DNA of 64,000 bases from Telopea speciosissima (GCF_018873765.1 NC_057925.1:12039568-12103567), one strand, 5' to 3'. Shown: positions 1 through 12,500, counted from the first letter of the stretch. Notes: a model not told the origin generated them from the letters alone. Made by a program: numbers and translations.

Positions 1-1534
1 TCAAATTTTCCTTGACACGTTTGCAGGTTACATAAATCTCTCTACGGCCTCAAACAAGCACCACGGGTTTGGTTTGATAGACTCAGTTCCTTCCTTCTTG
101 AAAATGATTTTGTAGGTTCAAAGACGGATACTTTTTTATTCATTTACCACAAATATGAAGGCACAATATACATTCTGATTTATGTAGACAACATCATACT
201 CACCGATACAAGTGATGCTCTTCTCAAAAAATTTCTATCAAAAATTGGCGGCACATTTTCTATCAAGGATATGGGCCCTTTACATTACTTCATTGGTATA
301 AGTGTTGAACAAATGGTCACCGACATGCATCTTTCACAATGTCAGTATATTTTAGATCTATTAGCAAGAGTGAAAATGTCAAATTGTAAGCCAATTTCAA
401 CACCAATGTCCCCGTCAACAAAGCTCACTAAATTCTCAAGGAAACCAATGGAAGACCCTACATTATATCGAAGTACCATGGGTCACCTACAATATGCAAC
501 CCTTACAAGACCGGATATTTAGTATGATGTCAACAAAGTCTATCAATTTATGCATAATCCAACAATAGATCATTGGTCAGCTGTCAAAAGAATTGTTTGT
601 TATTTAAAAGAAACTGCATCTCATGGAATAATGCTATACAGGCGCTCCAACTTAGCTTTATCAGACTATTCCGACGTAGATTGGGCTGGATGCCTCGATG
701 ATTGCAAATCAACAGGGGGCTTTGCCATCTTCATTGGTAAAAGTTTAATATCCTGGAGCTCACGTAAACAAGCAACTATTTCCAGATCAAGTACATGATC
801 GGAATATGGAGCAGTTGTAAATACCGCATCTGAACTAACATGGCTCCAATCTCTGCTCAAGGAACTGCGACTATTCATTCCGTCTCCTCTAACCCTGTGG
901 TGTGACAATGTGGGTGCAACTTATCTTACTACGAATCTAATTTTTTATGCACGCACAAAGCACGTTGAGATAGATTTTCATTTCGTCAGAGACAAGGTTG
1001 CAAAAGGACATCTAGATGTGCGGTTCATCTCAAAGATCAGTTGGCAAATATTTTTACAAAGCCTCTATCCACGCAATGGTTCAACACCTTAATCAACAAC
1101 CTCAATGTGACTAAATCCTACCTTGAGTTTGACGGGGAGTATAGGGGAGAATCTTTCTCCAATGGTTATCTCTACCAAGCAATAGCTGGAAGATAAGAGT
1201 CCTGCTCTAACAGTTATCTCAGCCAACCTAGAAGACAAGAATCCAATCAAGTAAACCCAATATAGTAGGAGGATAATATCTGATTCTAAGGAAATCAATC
1301 CTAATCTCAATCAATATCCCATTACTTTGTATAGAGGGATTCTTCCCTCAATCACCCCACCTATTAATCAACCGTCCTCAATATAAAAGGATTATAATCA
1401 CATAGAATAATACAATGGAAAGCATTCTCATCGTGGACGTAGGTTACTCTAACCGAACCACGTTAAACACTGGTGTTATCTCTCCTCTTTTCTTCCTCTT
1501 TAATTTCAATCTTAGAGTCCTATCTTATCAACCA
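1..1534 (+). mobile_element. Ty1/copia retrotransposon, 3' part (fossil)
   Basis: The 3' end of a Ty1/copia element that enters from the left edge. Positions 1-560 encode the end of the reverse transcriptase (the SLYGLKQAP motif is visible near 40-60). Positions 560-1090 encode the copia RNase H, with DWAGCLDD and a C-terminal tail typical of the family. A purine-rich tract near 1131-1139 is followed by LTR-like sequence to about 1534. The element is broken, with a few interruptions in the visible part, and is old enough that the LTR end is uncertain. The duplicated block described below starts right after it, so the element is not part of that duplication. Confidence 0.85.
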
Positions 1535-2159
1535 TGGTTTTAAAAACCAGGAATCAGATCGATGAATTGTTCGTGATTCATGCCAAGAAACCCTAGAATC
1601 TTTCAGTGTTCAGATATAAGGATCGATTCTAGGGTTCTTGAGACCAATTCTTGCCGATTTCGATCCGATCCAGATCAGAATTGGAAGGGCCTAGTTCAAT
1701 CCCTCTACAGTTTACCCAAAAAGAATTCTCCAAAACAGAAGGGACCTACTGGCATCTGGTAGTCATTAGTCAGGCCATTTTGTGCTACCCACTAGGCCAC
1801 TACAACTCATTTGGGTCCAAATCGTATTCCAAAACACCTTCCAGCAATCTTTAATCGTATCCTTCAACGTCATAAAACCAATAACTTTTATGTTTTGGCT
1901 TTAAGTGAATATAAGCGGTTGAGCAACTAAAAGAAAGATAATGACTGAAAATGGAAAATTTTGGGGAAAGAATAGAGAAATGTGGCCAACTTGAACAGAA
2001 GTAACCACTAGATTCCGAATCCTTACAAGATATACAATAATCCAATCACATTACTGTAAAATGCTCAGGTTTTTGGGTTTCAAATTTATCTTTGATGAGT
2101 TTGGTCATATGGGTTCCATAATGCTTTTAAAGCAGATTTTTTGTTACCAAGAGAGCATC
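1535..2159. other. GST upstream region with a GATC-rich repeat fragment
   Basis: Positions 1545-1690 hold a degenerate repeat rich in GATC and CGAT words (fragments also at 3118-3222, 38240-38900, 49195-49350 and 50695-50805). The rest, to the GST start at 2160, is AT-rich with no supported gene. Short open frames here are not conserved as proteins. The GST 5' UTR must lie in the last few hundred bases, but I cannot place a TATA box with confidence. Confidence 0.5.
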
Positions 2160-2964
2160 ATGAAGATGGAGGAGAAGGAAGAGGAATTGAAGCTCTTGGG
2201 AACAAAGTTAAGCCCATTTAGCTGGAGAATTATATGGGTATTGAAACTGAAGGGAATCGAATACGATTTCATAGAAGAAGATCTGAGAAACAAGAGCCAA
2301 TTGCTTCTCTCGTCTAACCCAGTTCATAAGAAAGTTCCAGTACTCATTCATGGTGGTAAAGCCATACCTGAGTCAATAATTATTCTCTTATATATAGAGG
2401 AGACATGGTTAAAGAATCCCATATTGCCCAATGACCCTTATGAGAGATCACAAGCCCTTTTTTGGGCTAAATTTGCTGATGAGAAGGTGAGGGCTTTCTT
2501 CAATTCCTAGCTAGAACTTGTTTTCATTCTTAATTTTCCTCTCTCCAAATTATATGATAAAAATTGATATGGGTTTGTTGTTCTTAATTGGTAAGTTCTT
2601 GCCGGAGATTGAGATGGCTTTCAGTTCTACTGGAGATGATCAGGTGAAAGCTGTAGAATTAGCAACAGCGGCTTTAGAAGTACTTGAAGGAGAGATTAAG
2701 GGGAAGAGATTCTTTGGAGGAGATAGAATTGGGTTTGTGGATGTTGTGGTTGGTTGGATTGCTTATTGGTTAGAGATGGTTGAAGAAGCTGCTTGTTTCA
2801 AGGTATCGAATTCCAAGAAGTTCCCTTCACTTCATTCATGGATGAACAACTTTTTGGAAGTTACTGTCATTAGGGAGAACCTTCCATCTCCTGATGATTT
2901 GCGTATTTTTTTTCATGATCTTCGGCAAGTTAAGTGTGATTCACTGACTCAAGAAATTAAATAA
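2160..2964 (+). CDS. Tau-class glutathione S-transferase (two exons)
   Basis: Probable cytosolic tau-class GST, which conjugates glutathione to electrophilic compounds. Exon 1 is 2160-2486 and exon 2 is 2596-2964; the 109-bp phase-0 intron starts GTGAGG and ends GGTAAG, at the position usual for tau GSTs (after the FWAKF..EK stretch). The spliced protein is about 231 residues, normal for the class. The thioredoxin-like N domain shows SPFS with the expected catalytic serine near residue 18, [10 protein letters not shown] with the cis-proline, and PES for the glutathione gamma-glutamyl contact. Exon 2 encodes the helical C domain with [16 protein letters not shown] chose ATG 2160 because it puts [11 protein letters not shown] at the normal distance from the N terminus; an upstream in-frame ATG at 2061 would add 33 unlikely residues. 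The 3' end carries a small tandem duplication. The paralogue at 49815 is broken near its start. Confidence 0.9.
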
Positions 2965-3046
2965 CTCTCTCGTCATTAGGGAGAACCTTCCATCTCCTGA
3001 TGATTTGCGTATTTTTTTTCATGATCTTCGGCAAGTTAAGTGTGAT
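2867..3046 (+). repeat. 106-bp partial tandem duplication at the GST 3' end
   Basis: The sequence from 2867 is repeated from 2973, with an offset of 106 bp and nearly perfect identity over about 74 bp. It spans the last codons, the stop and the start of the 3' UTR. The paralogous site near 50520-50640 has only one copy, so this arose after the segmental duplication or was lost from copy 2. A CT microsatellite borders it. Confidence 0.85.
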
Positions 3047-3927
3047 CTCTCTCTCTCTCTCTGGGTTTGTATGTATTTTAAGCTTGTAGAAGCCAATTTT
3101 TTTAAAAAAATAAAATATGGATAAATCTGTCCGATCTAGACTGATACAGGCGATCCGGATCGATATTGACTGAGAACCTGAGACCAATCCTGTATCTGAT
3201 ACGGATTCCTAAAACTTTGGACTTTACTAATGGTCCTGCTCTACTTGGGCCATTATAAGCCCACCAACCCCCTTAAGTCTTTCATAGCCATATGGACTAG
3301 AAAATTTGTGATTCATGATCCTAGCTAGGCATCAACTAAACTAGTGAAATGGTATTAAACATTAAACCACATGAGGGGAAAAGGTATCTAAGGGTATTTA
3401 TGACAATAGATGGGTTGGGTAGGCCTTTTACAAGAACCATACTTAAAGGAACTTTCTAAATGACACCTCTATAAGTGTATTTAAAATTTGATACATTCTT
3501 TAATTGCTTCTTGTATTATTCTCAAAAGGTCTTTAAAGTCAGGGATAAAAAGGATTTTCAATATTTATTTAAGAGTGACATATCATAAGTTACTATTGTA
3601 TTGCATATTTTTTGAATACATATATAAAGTGACATCATAATTTATCCTTGTTGAAAGAACAAATGTTATATACCTATAGGATAAAAAAGTAGGGTTCCAA
3701 TTAAAAAGTAGGGTTCCAATTTTATTTTTTTTGATAAACAAAGCTACAAATAATTTGGCACCTTAAAGAGGGTCAATAACAAAATCCCATACTAAAATAC
3801 CTTTTTCCCTTATTAAATTGGGCAGGTGAGCAAGCGATATATGTCCTCTCTTGCTCGTAGAGACACAATTTGTTCATTGCCAGCTCATCATGAGATATTT
3901 AATTCAAATCTTATAATTAATATATCT
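3047..3927. other. Intergenic, AT-rich; no gene seen
   Basis: Contains a CT microsatellite (3045-3062) and a GATC-rich repeat fragment (3118-3222), then AT-rich sequence without a supported coding region. It is matched by 50606-51509 with several percent divergence and small indels. Confidence 0.5.
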
Positions 3928-5143
3928 AATTATCTATTTGACTGACACCCTCACGTGGGACCTTAATCGACTTGACCAGGCTGCCCCTGGTCTTGCCCAG
4001 ATAATATCACTCATCCTTGTCTCGGGCGTCGACGACACTTGGTGGTGCACCCTGGCCAGTGACGACCATTTTAGCACTAAAAGAGCTACTAATTTTCTCA
4101 ATTCTCTTTCTACTAAGCATGATTTGTCTTCTGTCAATTGGTGGAATTTCTTTTGGAAACTTGATTTATTTCCTAAGTTTAAAATTTTTTTCTGGCGCCT
4201 ATTAAATGCAAGGATTTCAGTTAATGATATTGTGTCGAAATGGATTGAGATCAACCCCACTTGTGCTCTCTATGGTACTTGTGATGAGACCCTCCGACAT
4301 ATCTTGCTCTCATGTGATTGCGTTAAACATATCTGGACAGATGGTCCTCTGGGTCTGAGAACCGAGTTTCCAACCACCCCTCTTTGGAACATTTCTTCAT
4401 CTCTACTTTTCTTTCCTGCAGGCTCGGCAAGGGCTCACTCATTTGGTTTTTTTTCTATTTTTATAATAACTTGCTACTATATTTGGGATTTTAGAAATAA
4501 TTTACTGTTTAAGGCTACTACTCCTAGTCCATTATTATTGATGAAAAAAGTTGCTTTCTGGCTGCAAAAACTCCAAGCTGCAAATTTCTCCCACTACACT
4601 TCACCCTTCCCTATAATCAACTCTAATGATGAGGATTTCATCCCTTCATCCATGCCTGATTTACCTATTTTGGACTTTGCTGTTTTGCTATGCGTAGGGG
4701 TTGACTCCGCCAACTTGAAATCCGTAGGTTGGGCCGTTGGCATTTTGATAGGTGGCAAACTCTTTTTGGAAAATGCTGCTTTCATTAGGAAACATCATAT
4801 TTTCGAATCTAAGCTAACTGGAATTTTTAATGGACTAATTTTGGCACAAAAGAGAGGAGTGAAGCTGAAAGAAGTTTGGTGTGATGATAAATCCTTACCT
4901 GGACTTCTTCCAACTCCATCCCGATCTCCTTAGCCATACGACCTGCTGACTCTTTTTTTGCAGATATCACAACTATCTAAGGATGGTTTTTTTAGACAAA
5001 TGGATGATAAATTGGCTGAAGTCCAAGGCCCTTGTAGTTGCGAATCAGAACGTCCCTTGTATGATTGAACAGTGTACTAGTTTGCCCCCTTTTTAATTTT
5101 ATAAAATTTCCTTTCTTTCACCAAAAAAAAAAATTATCTATTT
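3928..5143 (+). mobile_element. 5'-truncated L1-type LINE tail with 12-bp target-site duplication
   Basis: The 12-bp direct repeat AATTATCTATTT at 3928-3939 and 5132-5143 flanks an insert ending in a poly(A) tract (5123-5132). An open frame at 3938-4933 encodes the C-terminal part of a plant L1 ORF2. It begins in a WDLNRL region, then has the reverse-transcriptase zinc-binding domain (PKFKIFFWRLLNARI, then a C/H cluster with ETLRHILLSC), then an RNase H-like domain. The element was cut short at its 5' end on insertion, as is usual for target-primed reverse transcription. The same insertion is present at 51510-52730, so it predates the segmental duplication. Confidence 0.92.
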
Positions 5144-5740
5144 TGGAAATTTATTTCCTTAATACATAAATATTTATTACCAAAACCACATACTTTTGAT
5201 AAGATGATCAAGACTAAGGGTGTCAATCGGTTCGGTTTCGATCATTTGGTTCGATTTTGGTTTGGTTCTATGAAATGATAATGTGATCCAAATCCGAACT
5301 AAGAACTGCCTCAGTTTTAGAATTAAATACAAATCCGAACCTACTCGGTTCGATTAGGTAATTGTTCCAATTCGGGTCTTGATACGATTTTAATTCGGTT
5401 ATATAGCTCAATTTGTATTCCTTTTGTTAAACAGTTCTACTATTTAATTGGCTTTAAATTCCCAGCAATATCTATTACTAAAAGTCCTACACATGCTCAT
5501 CTTGTATTTTTTGGTCTTACAATTTTAAATGCACACTTTGAAAATCCATTTAATTAAAAAATTATAACAGGTTGGAACTTGGAACTTGGGAGAGATGAAG
5601 AGTGTCATAGAGAATAGAGATAGTAAAACCTTTTAAAAATTATAAAAGGTTGAAACTTGAAACTTTGGAAGTTAAAGAGTTTGCTGCAACATAAGAATAA
5701 AGAAATAAAGCATTAAAGCCTAAAGGTCAACTGCCGTATT
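5144..5740. other. Intergenic with a 'GGGTGTCAAT' repeat
   Basis: Positions 5216-5420 match a common dispersed plant repeat that starts GGGTGTCAATCGGTTCGG and is rich in GGTTCGGTT words; the same type recurs near 35280-35480, 35620-35800, 39740-39960 and 52805-53000. The rest is AT-rich and without a supported gene. Confidence 0.5.
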
Positions 5741-5955
5741 AAAATACCCCCACTCCCCTTGGGATCCAGCTCCTCTCCAGCGCACTTGAACGCCCGATGG
5801 TGTCCAATGCACATCGTGCAGCTGGGGGCTTCGATCCACCCCATTGCACGCATCCCGATGCAGTGATGTATGGATCGAAACCTCCCTAGCCGGACGATGT
5901 GCGCGGGAGAGGAGTTAAATCCCTCCCGTTCCTTCATCTTCAACAAAAATACCCC
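5741..5955. mobile_element. Small inverted-repeat MITE (about 195 bp)
   Basis: Imperfect terminal inverted repeats of about 24 bp lie at 5761-5784 (GGGATCCAGCTCCTCTCC...) and 5900-5923. The sequence AAAATACCCC occurs on both sides (5741-5750 and 5946-5955), which fits a 9-10 bp Mutator-type target duplication. In copy 2 the same MITE was later split by a hAT-type insertion. It is non-coding. Confidence 0.6.
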
Positions 5956-7896
5956 ACCCCTCTCCTTTCTCTTTGCTATTGATTGACGGAAAACAACAAC
6001 AGGAGAAATCTGGATTGAAGCTGAGTGAGGTGGAGAGCAGCGAAAGAGTTAAAGGCAGAGGAAGGTCATTTGTCACCTGAGAGGCGAAAGGGCGCAGCGG
6101 CTTCCCTTCTTCTTATTCATCGTCGTTTCCACATCAAAATTCAGGATCAGAATCAGAATCAGATAATAGAAACCAGAAAGAGACGCAGAGAAAGAGATAG
6201 ACCTCACGCGCAGAACATTTTCTATTCTGGCACAGTTGATGATAACGATAATTAGTTCTACTTTTTTCCTTTGCTCTTCTAGTTCTTCCTCGCAATCCAA
6301 GTAGAAAACGCACCAAATATATTTTGCTCAATTGACTACCGATTCTGAGGAGCTCCAGTCATCCTGAGCGGCGCCACCACCTTGTCTACCAAGAAATGTA
6401 AGAAAAATCCCCAACCACCACGAGCACCTCTCCCCACTAACCCCTCTTCTCGTCTCGGTTATTTCTTCTTCTTATTTTAGTCCCTACTACCTACTGTTTA
6501 GTTTATTTTTTGCTTCTTGGTTTCTACGTTGGGTAGTCAAACTGTGTCTCTTCTTTAAACTGATATATAGCAACACATATAGTATTACATATATTAACTT
6601 GTTTATCTCCCTGAATCTGGAAGGAGCTAGAGAGATCGAGTAGATATCCTGTTTAGAAGCATTTCTCTTTCTCTGTGCTTGTTTCTACTTTCAAAATCCA
6701 ATCTGAGCTGCTCTATATCTGGAAAAGGGCAAAGGTGAGCTCAGAACCTTTTTTCCCCATCAAAATACCAATTTTCTTCTGTTATTTAGCTAATTAAGTT
6801 GAGGTTTCCAGATATTCAACTAAGCAAAGTCATTCAGGTTTTACCTCTTATTAGTTTACTTATTCTACAGATCCTTTCAATACAGTGTATGTCTCACATA
6901 TGGGCAATAATATCAAACTATTTATTGAAATCAAGGTTTAGTTCAATATTTGATAACCTTAGAGTCAGTCAATCCTACATATCAAGATGGTGATATAAGG
7001 CTTGATTTCTCTTATGCACCTATCTCTCTGCAAATATTGAGAGCCACATGTGACTGTAAATCTGAAGATGTTCTGACAATTTTAAGCATTTTATCAAGCA
7101 CAATCCAACTCCTTTAGGGTAAGAAATCAAATATATTCAAAATAACTACCAATGTGATACGAGCTAAAACAACCCACATATGAGAAAGAAAAGATAAGAG
7201 TTCCCTTAAGATCAGGAAAGGTAGTTCTAGATAAAATTATATTTGTTGGATCATTTTGAACATGTATGCTGAAAATCATTTTGGTTATCTGCTTAGCAGT
7301 GAATACTTAAAAAGGATTAAAGACTTCATTGTACATTGGTTCATCAAGTGCAAGAGTGTTTCTATTTGGGTCTTTTTTTTTTTCTGGTAATATTTTCCAT
7401 TTGGGTTCTTAATTACATAAGAATAAAAAAAAGTTAAGGCATTAATATAAATATATAGATATTTATTATAAAAAAAATTGTTTGAGGAGCTCCATGGTTA
7501 TCTTAATTTGATTTTTGTAACGACCACAGATGAATATTCAAAACAAACAGAATGTCAAAACTAGGCCTCTTTGCCTCTGTCAGTATTCATCTGCTTTAGA
7601 AATTGTTCACTGATGCTGTCCTGTTTACACTTTGAGGGTGTCCTGGAAATAGTATCAGTATTTTCCAGAATTATGAATGATATCTTCCAATTTTTGTACT
7701 TCAGGAACAGTAATGAATTGGAATCCCCAATTGATACATTTTTTTTTCTTCATATAACTTGTTTAACATGTATGACAAATAAAATGCAGTATATGGTCTT
7801 ATAGATGGTCTGTCGCGACTTTACTTTCTTCACAAAAGATGTATCTAACAATATGTTTTTCAATATTTTCTGTTTCAACTCTGAAGTGCATATACA
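5956..7896. other. BAHD upstream region; possible untranslated exons, no gene identified
   Basis: About 1.9 kb shared with 54256-56198 at roughly 99% identity. Short open frames (for example 6025-6255) lack an ATG and show no recognisable domain. Donor-like sites occur near 6398 (GTAAGA) and 6736 (GTGAGC), so an untranslated leader exon of the BAHD gene or a separate non-coding transcript is possible. Nothing coding can be supported from sequence alone. Confidence 0.4.
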
Positions 7897-9335
7897 ATGC
7901 AGAGTGTACACAGTACTTCAGCAGATATGGCTCATACTAATCCAGTGAAGGTACTGGAGCATTGCAAAATCTCTCCACCACCGGGATCTCTCGGAAACAA
8001 GATCCTTCCCCTCACCTTCTTCGACATTTTCTGGTTGCCACCCTATCCCCATGTGAAGGCCCTTTTCTTTTCTGAATATTCTTACTCTATGCACCACTTC
8101 AAAAATACCATATTTCCCAACCTTAAACACTCACTTTCCCTCACACTCCGGCACTTCTATCCTCTTTCCGGGCATCTAGTATGGTCTCAAGAATTATCCG
8201 AGCCCGAGTTCTGTTACATTGATGGAGACTCTGTCTCCCTAACCTTAGCAGAATCAGATGGTGATTTCCACCATCTCTCAGGCAATCATGCAAGAGATGT
8301 CAATCAATTCCATTGTCTTGTCCCTACGCTTACCCCGTCATCCATGGTTGATCCTGAATTTTCAATTCCACTTTTGGCTTTGCAAGTAACAGTGTTTCCA
8401 AACTCTGGCATTTGCATCGGAGTAACTGCTAGTCATGTAGCCCTTGATGCTAGGACCCTTGTCCACTTCATGAAGGCATGGGCATCAGTTTCTGAATCAG
8501 GAGTTGATTCTTTGCCACTAGACTCTGCCATTCCATAACAGGAATGTAATAAATGATCGGAAGGAGCTCAAGACGATTTACTTGAATGAGATTAAAAACC
8601 TCAGAGGAACCATTGAACAGAAAAGATCTAAGGTTTCAGACAATCATATGGTCCCATCTGACATAGTCCAGGCAACATTTGTTGTGAACCAAAACGATGT
8701 TGAACGACTGAGGCAATGGATCTTGGCTATACGTAAGAAGGATGAGGATCAGACATCAATCACCCTACCACATCTATCAACATACACTATAATTTGTGCA
8801 CACTCATGGGTTTGCTCAATTAAATCGAGATCAATCGATGGTGCTGCTGGTAAGAGTCAAGATATGGAGATCTTCCTCATTGCCATGGACTGCCGCATCA
8901 GGGATCGCCTGGATCCTCCAGTTCCAGAAACATATTTTGGAAATTGCTTGATAGGTTGTGTTGCAACAGTGAAAAGGAGTGACTTAATGGGAGAAGATGG
9001 GATCAGCATAGCAGCAGAAGCGATCACAAAGGCAATAAAGAAGCGATTGGATGATGGAGTACTGAAAGGAGCAGAGTACTTGATGTCTGAGATGAGTGCA
9101 GCAGTAACTAAGGAGCCTTTTGCAGTTGCAGGATCTCCTAAGTATAGAATATATGATACAGATTTTGGGTGGGGAAGGCCAAAGAAGTATGAATCACTCA
9201 GAGTTGGTGGGAGACTTCTCACTTTATGACTGCAAAGATGGAGAAGGCAGCCTGGAAGTTGGGGTTGCTTTCCCTAAGCTTCAAATGGATTATTTTTTTT
9301 CTCTGTTTTACAGATTTCAGCCTAATGCTGCCTGA
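7897..9335 (+). pseudogene. BAHD acyltransferase, frameshifted copy
   Basis: Paralogue of the intact BAHD gene at 56199-57641, about 99.5% identical in nucleotides. It has the same start, the HVALD catalytic motif (HxxxD family signature), the YFGNC motif and the DFGWG structural motif. Two separate 2-bp deletions relative to copy 2 break the frame: one near 8524-8530 (a CT unit lost from a CT repeat, giving a stop just after residue 210) and one near 9215 close to the C terminus. The first removes everything after the HxxxD half, including DFGWG, so no functional BAHD enzyme is expected. A short N-terminal protein of 213 residues could still be made. The low divergence means inactivation was recent, unless gene conversion has homogenised the copies or the deletions are assembly errors. 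Confidence 0.88.
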
Positions 9336-10487
9336 TAGATTGTTTTGTTCTAAGTAAAGTACATTCTCATTTCTGATGAGACTTTCTAATGGCATCTTTG
9401 GCCAAATTAATAATGTTTAAATAAAAAAAAAACTTAAGATATTCTAAGTTGAATTTCTTATGATATGGTGTGGTGGACATAAGCAAAAGCCCCCACGCAA
9501 TACATGAGTGGGTAAAAGTTTTATTGGGTAGTCTTACAAGTACTTCAGATTCAGGGAGTCTAGGTGAAGTCCACAGTTTTCATGTGTCCACCAGCCCCTG
9601 CTACAGGAGATTGGAGGTCTGGTGGGTGACAACCCCCTTGTAAGCAATTACTAGATAATAACAAGCTTGAACACATTGTTCCAACTATAATATAATCAAT
9701 TTGCTCCACTTGTAAACATTTTTTAGGAACAATAGCAACTACAAATTGATCTAATGGCACTTCTCTCTGCAGTTAGAAATCCAAGATGAGTGGAAAAAAT
9801 GAGAACCTAATTGGATTTACTCAACCAAAGTTACTGTATTTTATGGTAAATGTCTACTTGGAAGAAATGCCACCAGAAGACTAAACACTGAGATGCTGTT
9901 AAATGGCTTACTTGGGTAATCCTGTCAGGTTTAATGGTATCAAACAGAGCAACTTATCCTAGATTTAAATATTAACTAATAGTGATAAAAGTGGGTTTTC
10001 TCAGATTAGGCTGAGTAAGTAACTACACTCATAATATAATATCTTTCAGAACGTCTTCCCCACCCTCACCTTCTCTTTTGTCCAAAGTCATTCTTTCTAG
10101 TTTTGTAACCAGGCCACACAAACAGAGTGCAAGAGAGTTAAGGTTAGCAATTTCCTCTACTAAAAATACATGGATCATATTTCTCACCTAAATCAATAGA
10201 TTACTAGAAGGAGAATGGATGAAATCTCCTAGGCTGACATGACATATATGGCAAAGTAGAAGTAGAATGCAGCTCGTTTCATGAAAAAAGGGGAAGTGAC
10301 ATGAGAATAAGGCAAACAAAAACGTTCAGTTTGGAACTTTGTACACCAAAGATTCCTAATCAAAGTTATCAAGTTAGCATGATTGAAGACTAAACAAATG
10401 GCCAAGCCAAAGCAAGTGAACTGAGTACAGAGCATAATTGGTTTTTTGAAACCAACTGCGAAGACAAACCTCAAAGAGATGTAAGTA
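9336..10487. other. Intergenic; no gene seen
   Basis: The BAHD 3' UTR and AT-rich spacer. Open frames at 9560-9760 and 10229-10474 have no recognisable domain and are not supported. Positions 10288-10292 (AAGGG) are the empty target site of a solo LTR that is present only in copy 2. Confidence 0.5.
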
Positions 10488-10870
10488 GGGGTGCAAGTTT
10501 AGACCTGTCGGCCGAGCCCACCATGACTCGCCCTGAGCTTGAATAGGGTCTGGGCGGAGATATCCGGCCCTTGAGGGGTGGGTAAGGCCCGAGATTTTTT
10601 TGCCCTGAGTTAGGGTTGGGTTTGGCCCAGGGTTGACGCTTTAGGTTGAGTTCGGTCCGTCCCAGCCCGACCCTGTCTTTTTTTTCTTCTTCCTTCTTCT
10701 TCTTCTTTCTTCTTCTTCTCCCCGGCCTGGCCCAGCCCCTTCTCACCTCCCCATGATCAGGGCCATTCAAGGTCAGCCTAGCTCAGTCCTGAGAACAAGT
10801 CAGAGTTGGATTTTTCAGGCTCTGAGTCAAGATCGGGGCAGCCCTTGGCCCAACTAAGGGAAATCAGTAT
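10488..10870. repeat. GC-rich dispersed repeat, hAT-MITE-like
   Basis: Begins GGGGTGCAAGTTTAGACCTG and is full of GGCCC/GGGCC words, interrupted by a CTT-rich microsatellite (10680-10720). Related sequences lie at 35959-36760, 37620-38198, 44995-45190, 53460-54011 and 59215-59600. The copy at 53460 has clear 8-bp target duplications, so the family is probably a non-autonomous hAT group. The Lys/Arg-rich open frame here comes from the repeat. Confidence 0.6.
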
Positions 10871-11304
10871 TGGACTGGGATAAAAATTCTCTCCAATTTT
10901 TAATCTGGCAGTACCTGGCAATGCTACCTTCATTGTGCAACAAGTGGCACAAGATGATCTAATGGCCAAGAATGGTTTGCACCATTTCATGAAACTCTGC
11001 CCGTTTTGGCAATCAGATCCTCTCAAACCGAGTAGATGGCAAACCCAAAAACGAAGGAAGTAGAAAAATAAAATAAAACGCAGAAAGAAAGAAGGAAACA
11101 CTTTCAAATGGCAAGCTTCCCTCTCTCGGTTCATCTTCTTCCTTTCTTCCCATCGTTGGAGAGCTACAGAGGTTACACCAGATCTACTTTCCTTCTTATT
11201 TATCTGCAACAATGGCATTTTTTTGGGTGCTTGTCTCTTCTCTTATCTCAGTATTTTCAGGATAATGACCGATGTGAGTTCTTCGTTGGTTGTTTGCCTT
11301 CCTT

Positions 11305-12375
11305 TCATCTCCTGGGGAAGCTTGTACATGAACTTGACCTCATAGACGGGCCTTGGGTTCACCGTTCACGAAGGAGAAGTAAGCGTCCCAGAACTTCATC
11401 CCCCGCACCACCGTCCCATAGAATATACTCTATTCCGTCTTCATCGCCACCGGCACTATCCGATCACTTAGCTCTACAAAGAGCACACTAAACCTGAGCA
11501 GGAACGGTTTCGCTGATGGGTCATGGTTGACCATGTATCTTTCCTATTAATCAAATTTTCACTATCATCATCGTCTGATTTTTATCTTTGAGAATAAAGA
11601 GGAAACACCTAGATCTTTGGTCTTTATTTTCCATTGCGATTATCATCACTATAGATTCGAAACAGGATTAGTGGTTTTATCTCTGATTCTCTATTATTTA
11701 TTTGATTGTGTTCTTAAACACACTATGGAGATCCTCGCGTTTATGATTTTGTACCTATTTGAATCAAACTATTCTAACATGAATTTCCTTTCTAAGAAAT
11801 TAAATCATTACATTGAAGCAAACCCATAAGAAGACCAAAAATAAAAATTTCTCCTTCACGGATCAAAATGTACGTTTGTTAGGTGAATGACATTATTACA
11901 ATCACTACTTCTACATTTTAATTGGTCATAGAGGGACCAGAATTCAGAATTATCCCTTCTCTGTTTCATTTTCCAACCTGGTGGATGTAGCAGAAACTAG
12001 AAAACGAAACAGAATGGACACATTATTTTCGCCATTAAAATTGAATTAAATCCTAAAGTACGAACCTTGCAAAGGGACATGAAAGGGTGGTCAGACTCGC
12101 GATCTCCCAAACCCAAGATGAGGCAAATCATCGTCTCCGACCAAAACTCCGGGCTTCTTCACGAATCCAGTGGCTCTCCCAGTCTTGGGGTTTACCTTGA
12201 TCTCAGTTCCAAGCACCTTACCTCGTCCCAAGAAATCCTTCACGAACGGCTCTACCATCACAGTTCGGTTGGCAGTGACCACCACCTTTCTCTTGCACTT
12301 ACTAAACACGTTCCAACTCTTCAAAGTTTCAAAGCTTTGAAGTCTTCTGTTCTGCTTCAGAGAACTGTAAACCAT
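11305..12375 (-). pseudogene. Glycerol-3-phosphate acyltransferase (GPAT) gene fragment
   Basis: Read on the minus strand, 12375-12091 encodes the HAD-like N-terminal part of plant sn-2 GPATs: KRKVVVTANRTVMVEPFVKD, then FLG..KVLGTEI..NPKTGRATGF and KKPGVLVG. Further on, about 11540-11305, come recognisable C-terminal acyltransferase segments: [37 protein letters not shown] and KFMYKLPQEM. Land-plant GPATs of this family make monoacylglycerols for cutin and suberin. The middle of the protein, including the expected acyltransferase core motifs, is missing or unreadable, and stops interrupt the C-terminal part. It is therefore a captured, non-functional fragment. It lies inside an inverted-repeat element, and the same fragment is at 60025-61140. 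Confidence 0.82.
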
Positions 12376-12500
12376 GAACTAGGAAAGGGAAAATGGGGGA
12401 CTCTGCGATGTGAAAGTGTTTCCTTCTTTCTGCGTTAATTTTTTTTTTTTTTTTTACAATCTTTTTTCTACTTTCTGTTTTTTTTGGGTTTACCATCTAC

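Noticed and set aside
2061-2159. N-terminal extension of the GST from an upstream ATG
   Set aside because: The family normally starts near the ATG at 2160; the extension has no targeting-peptide character that I can support.
6025-6255. 76-codon open frame conserved in both blocks
   Set aside because: It starts at GTG, has no recognised domain, and its conservation only reflects the segmental duplication.
7918-8130. Minus-strand frame within the BAHD gene (also 56220-56432)
   Set aside because: Shadow of the coding frame on the opposite strand.
10471-10770. Lys/Glu-rich open frame on the minus strand (also 59233-59553)
   Set aside because: It is produced by a CTT microsatellite within a GC-rich dispersed repeat.
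12091-12375. A small free-standing gene encoding a 94-residue protein
   Set aside because: It is a fragment of a GPAT lacking the acyltransferase core, inside an inverted-repeat element.
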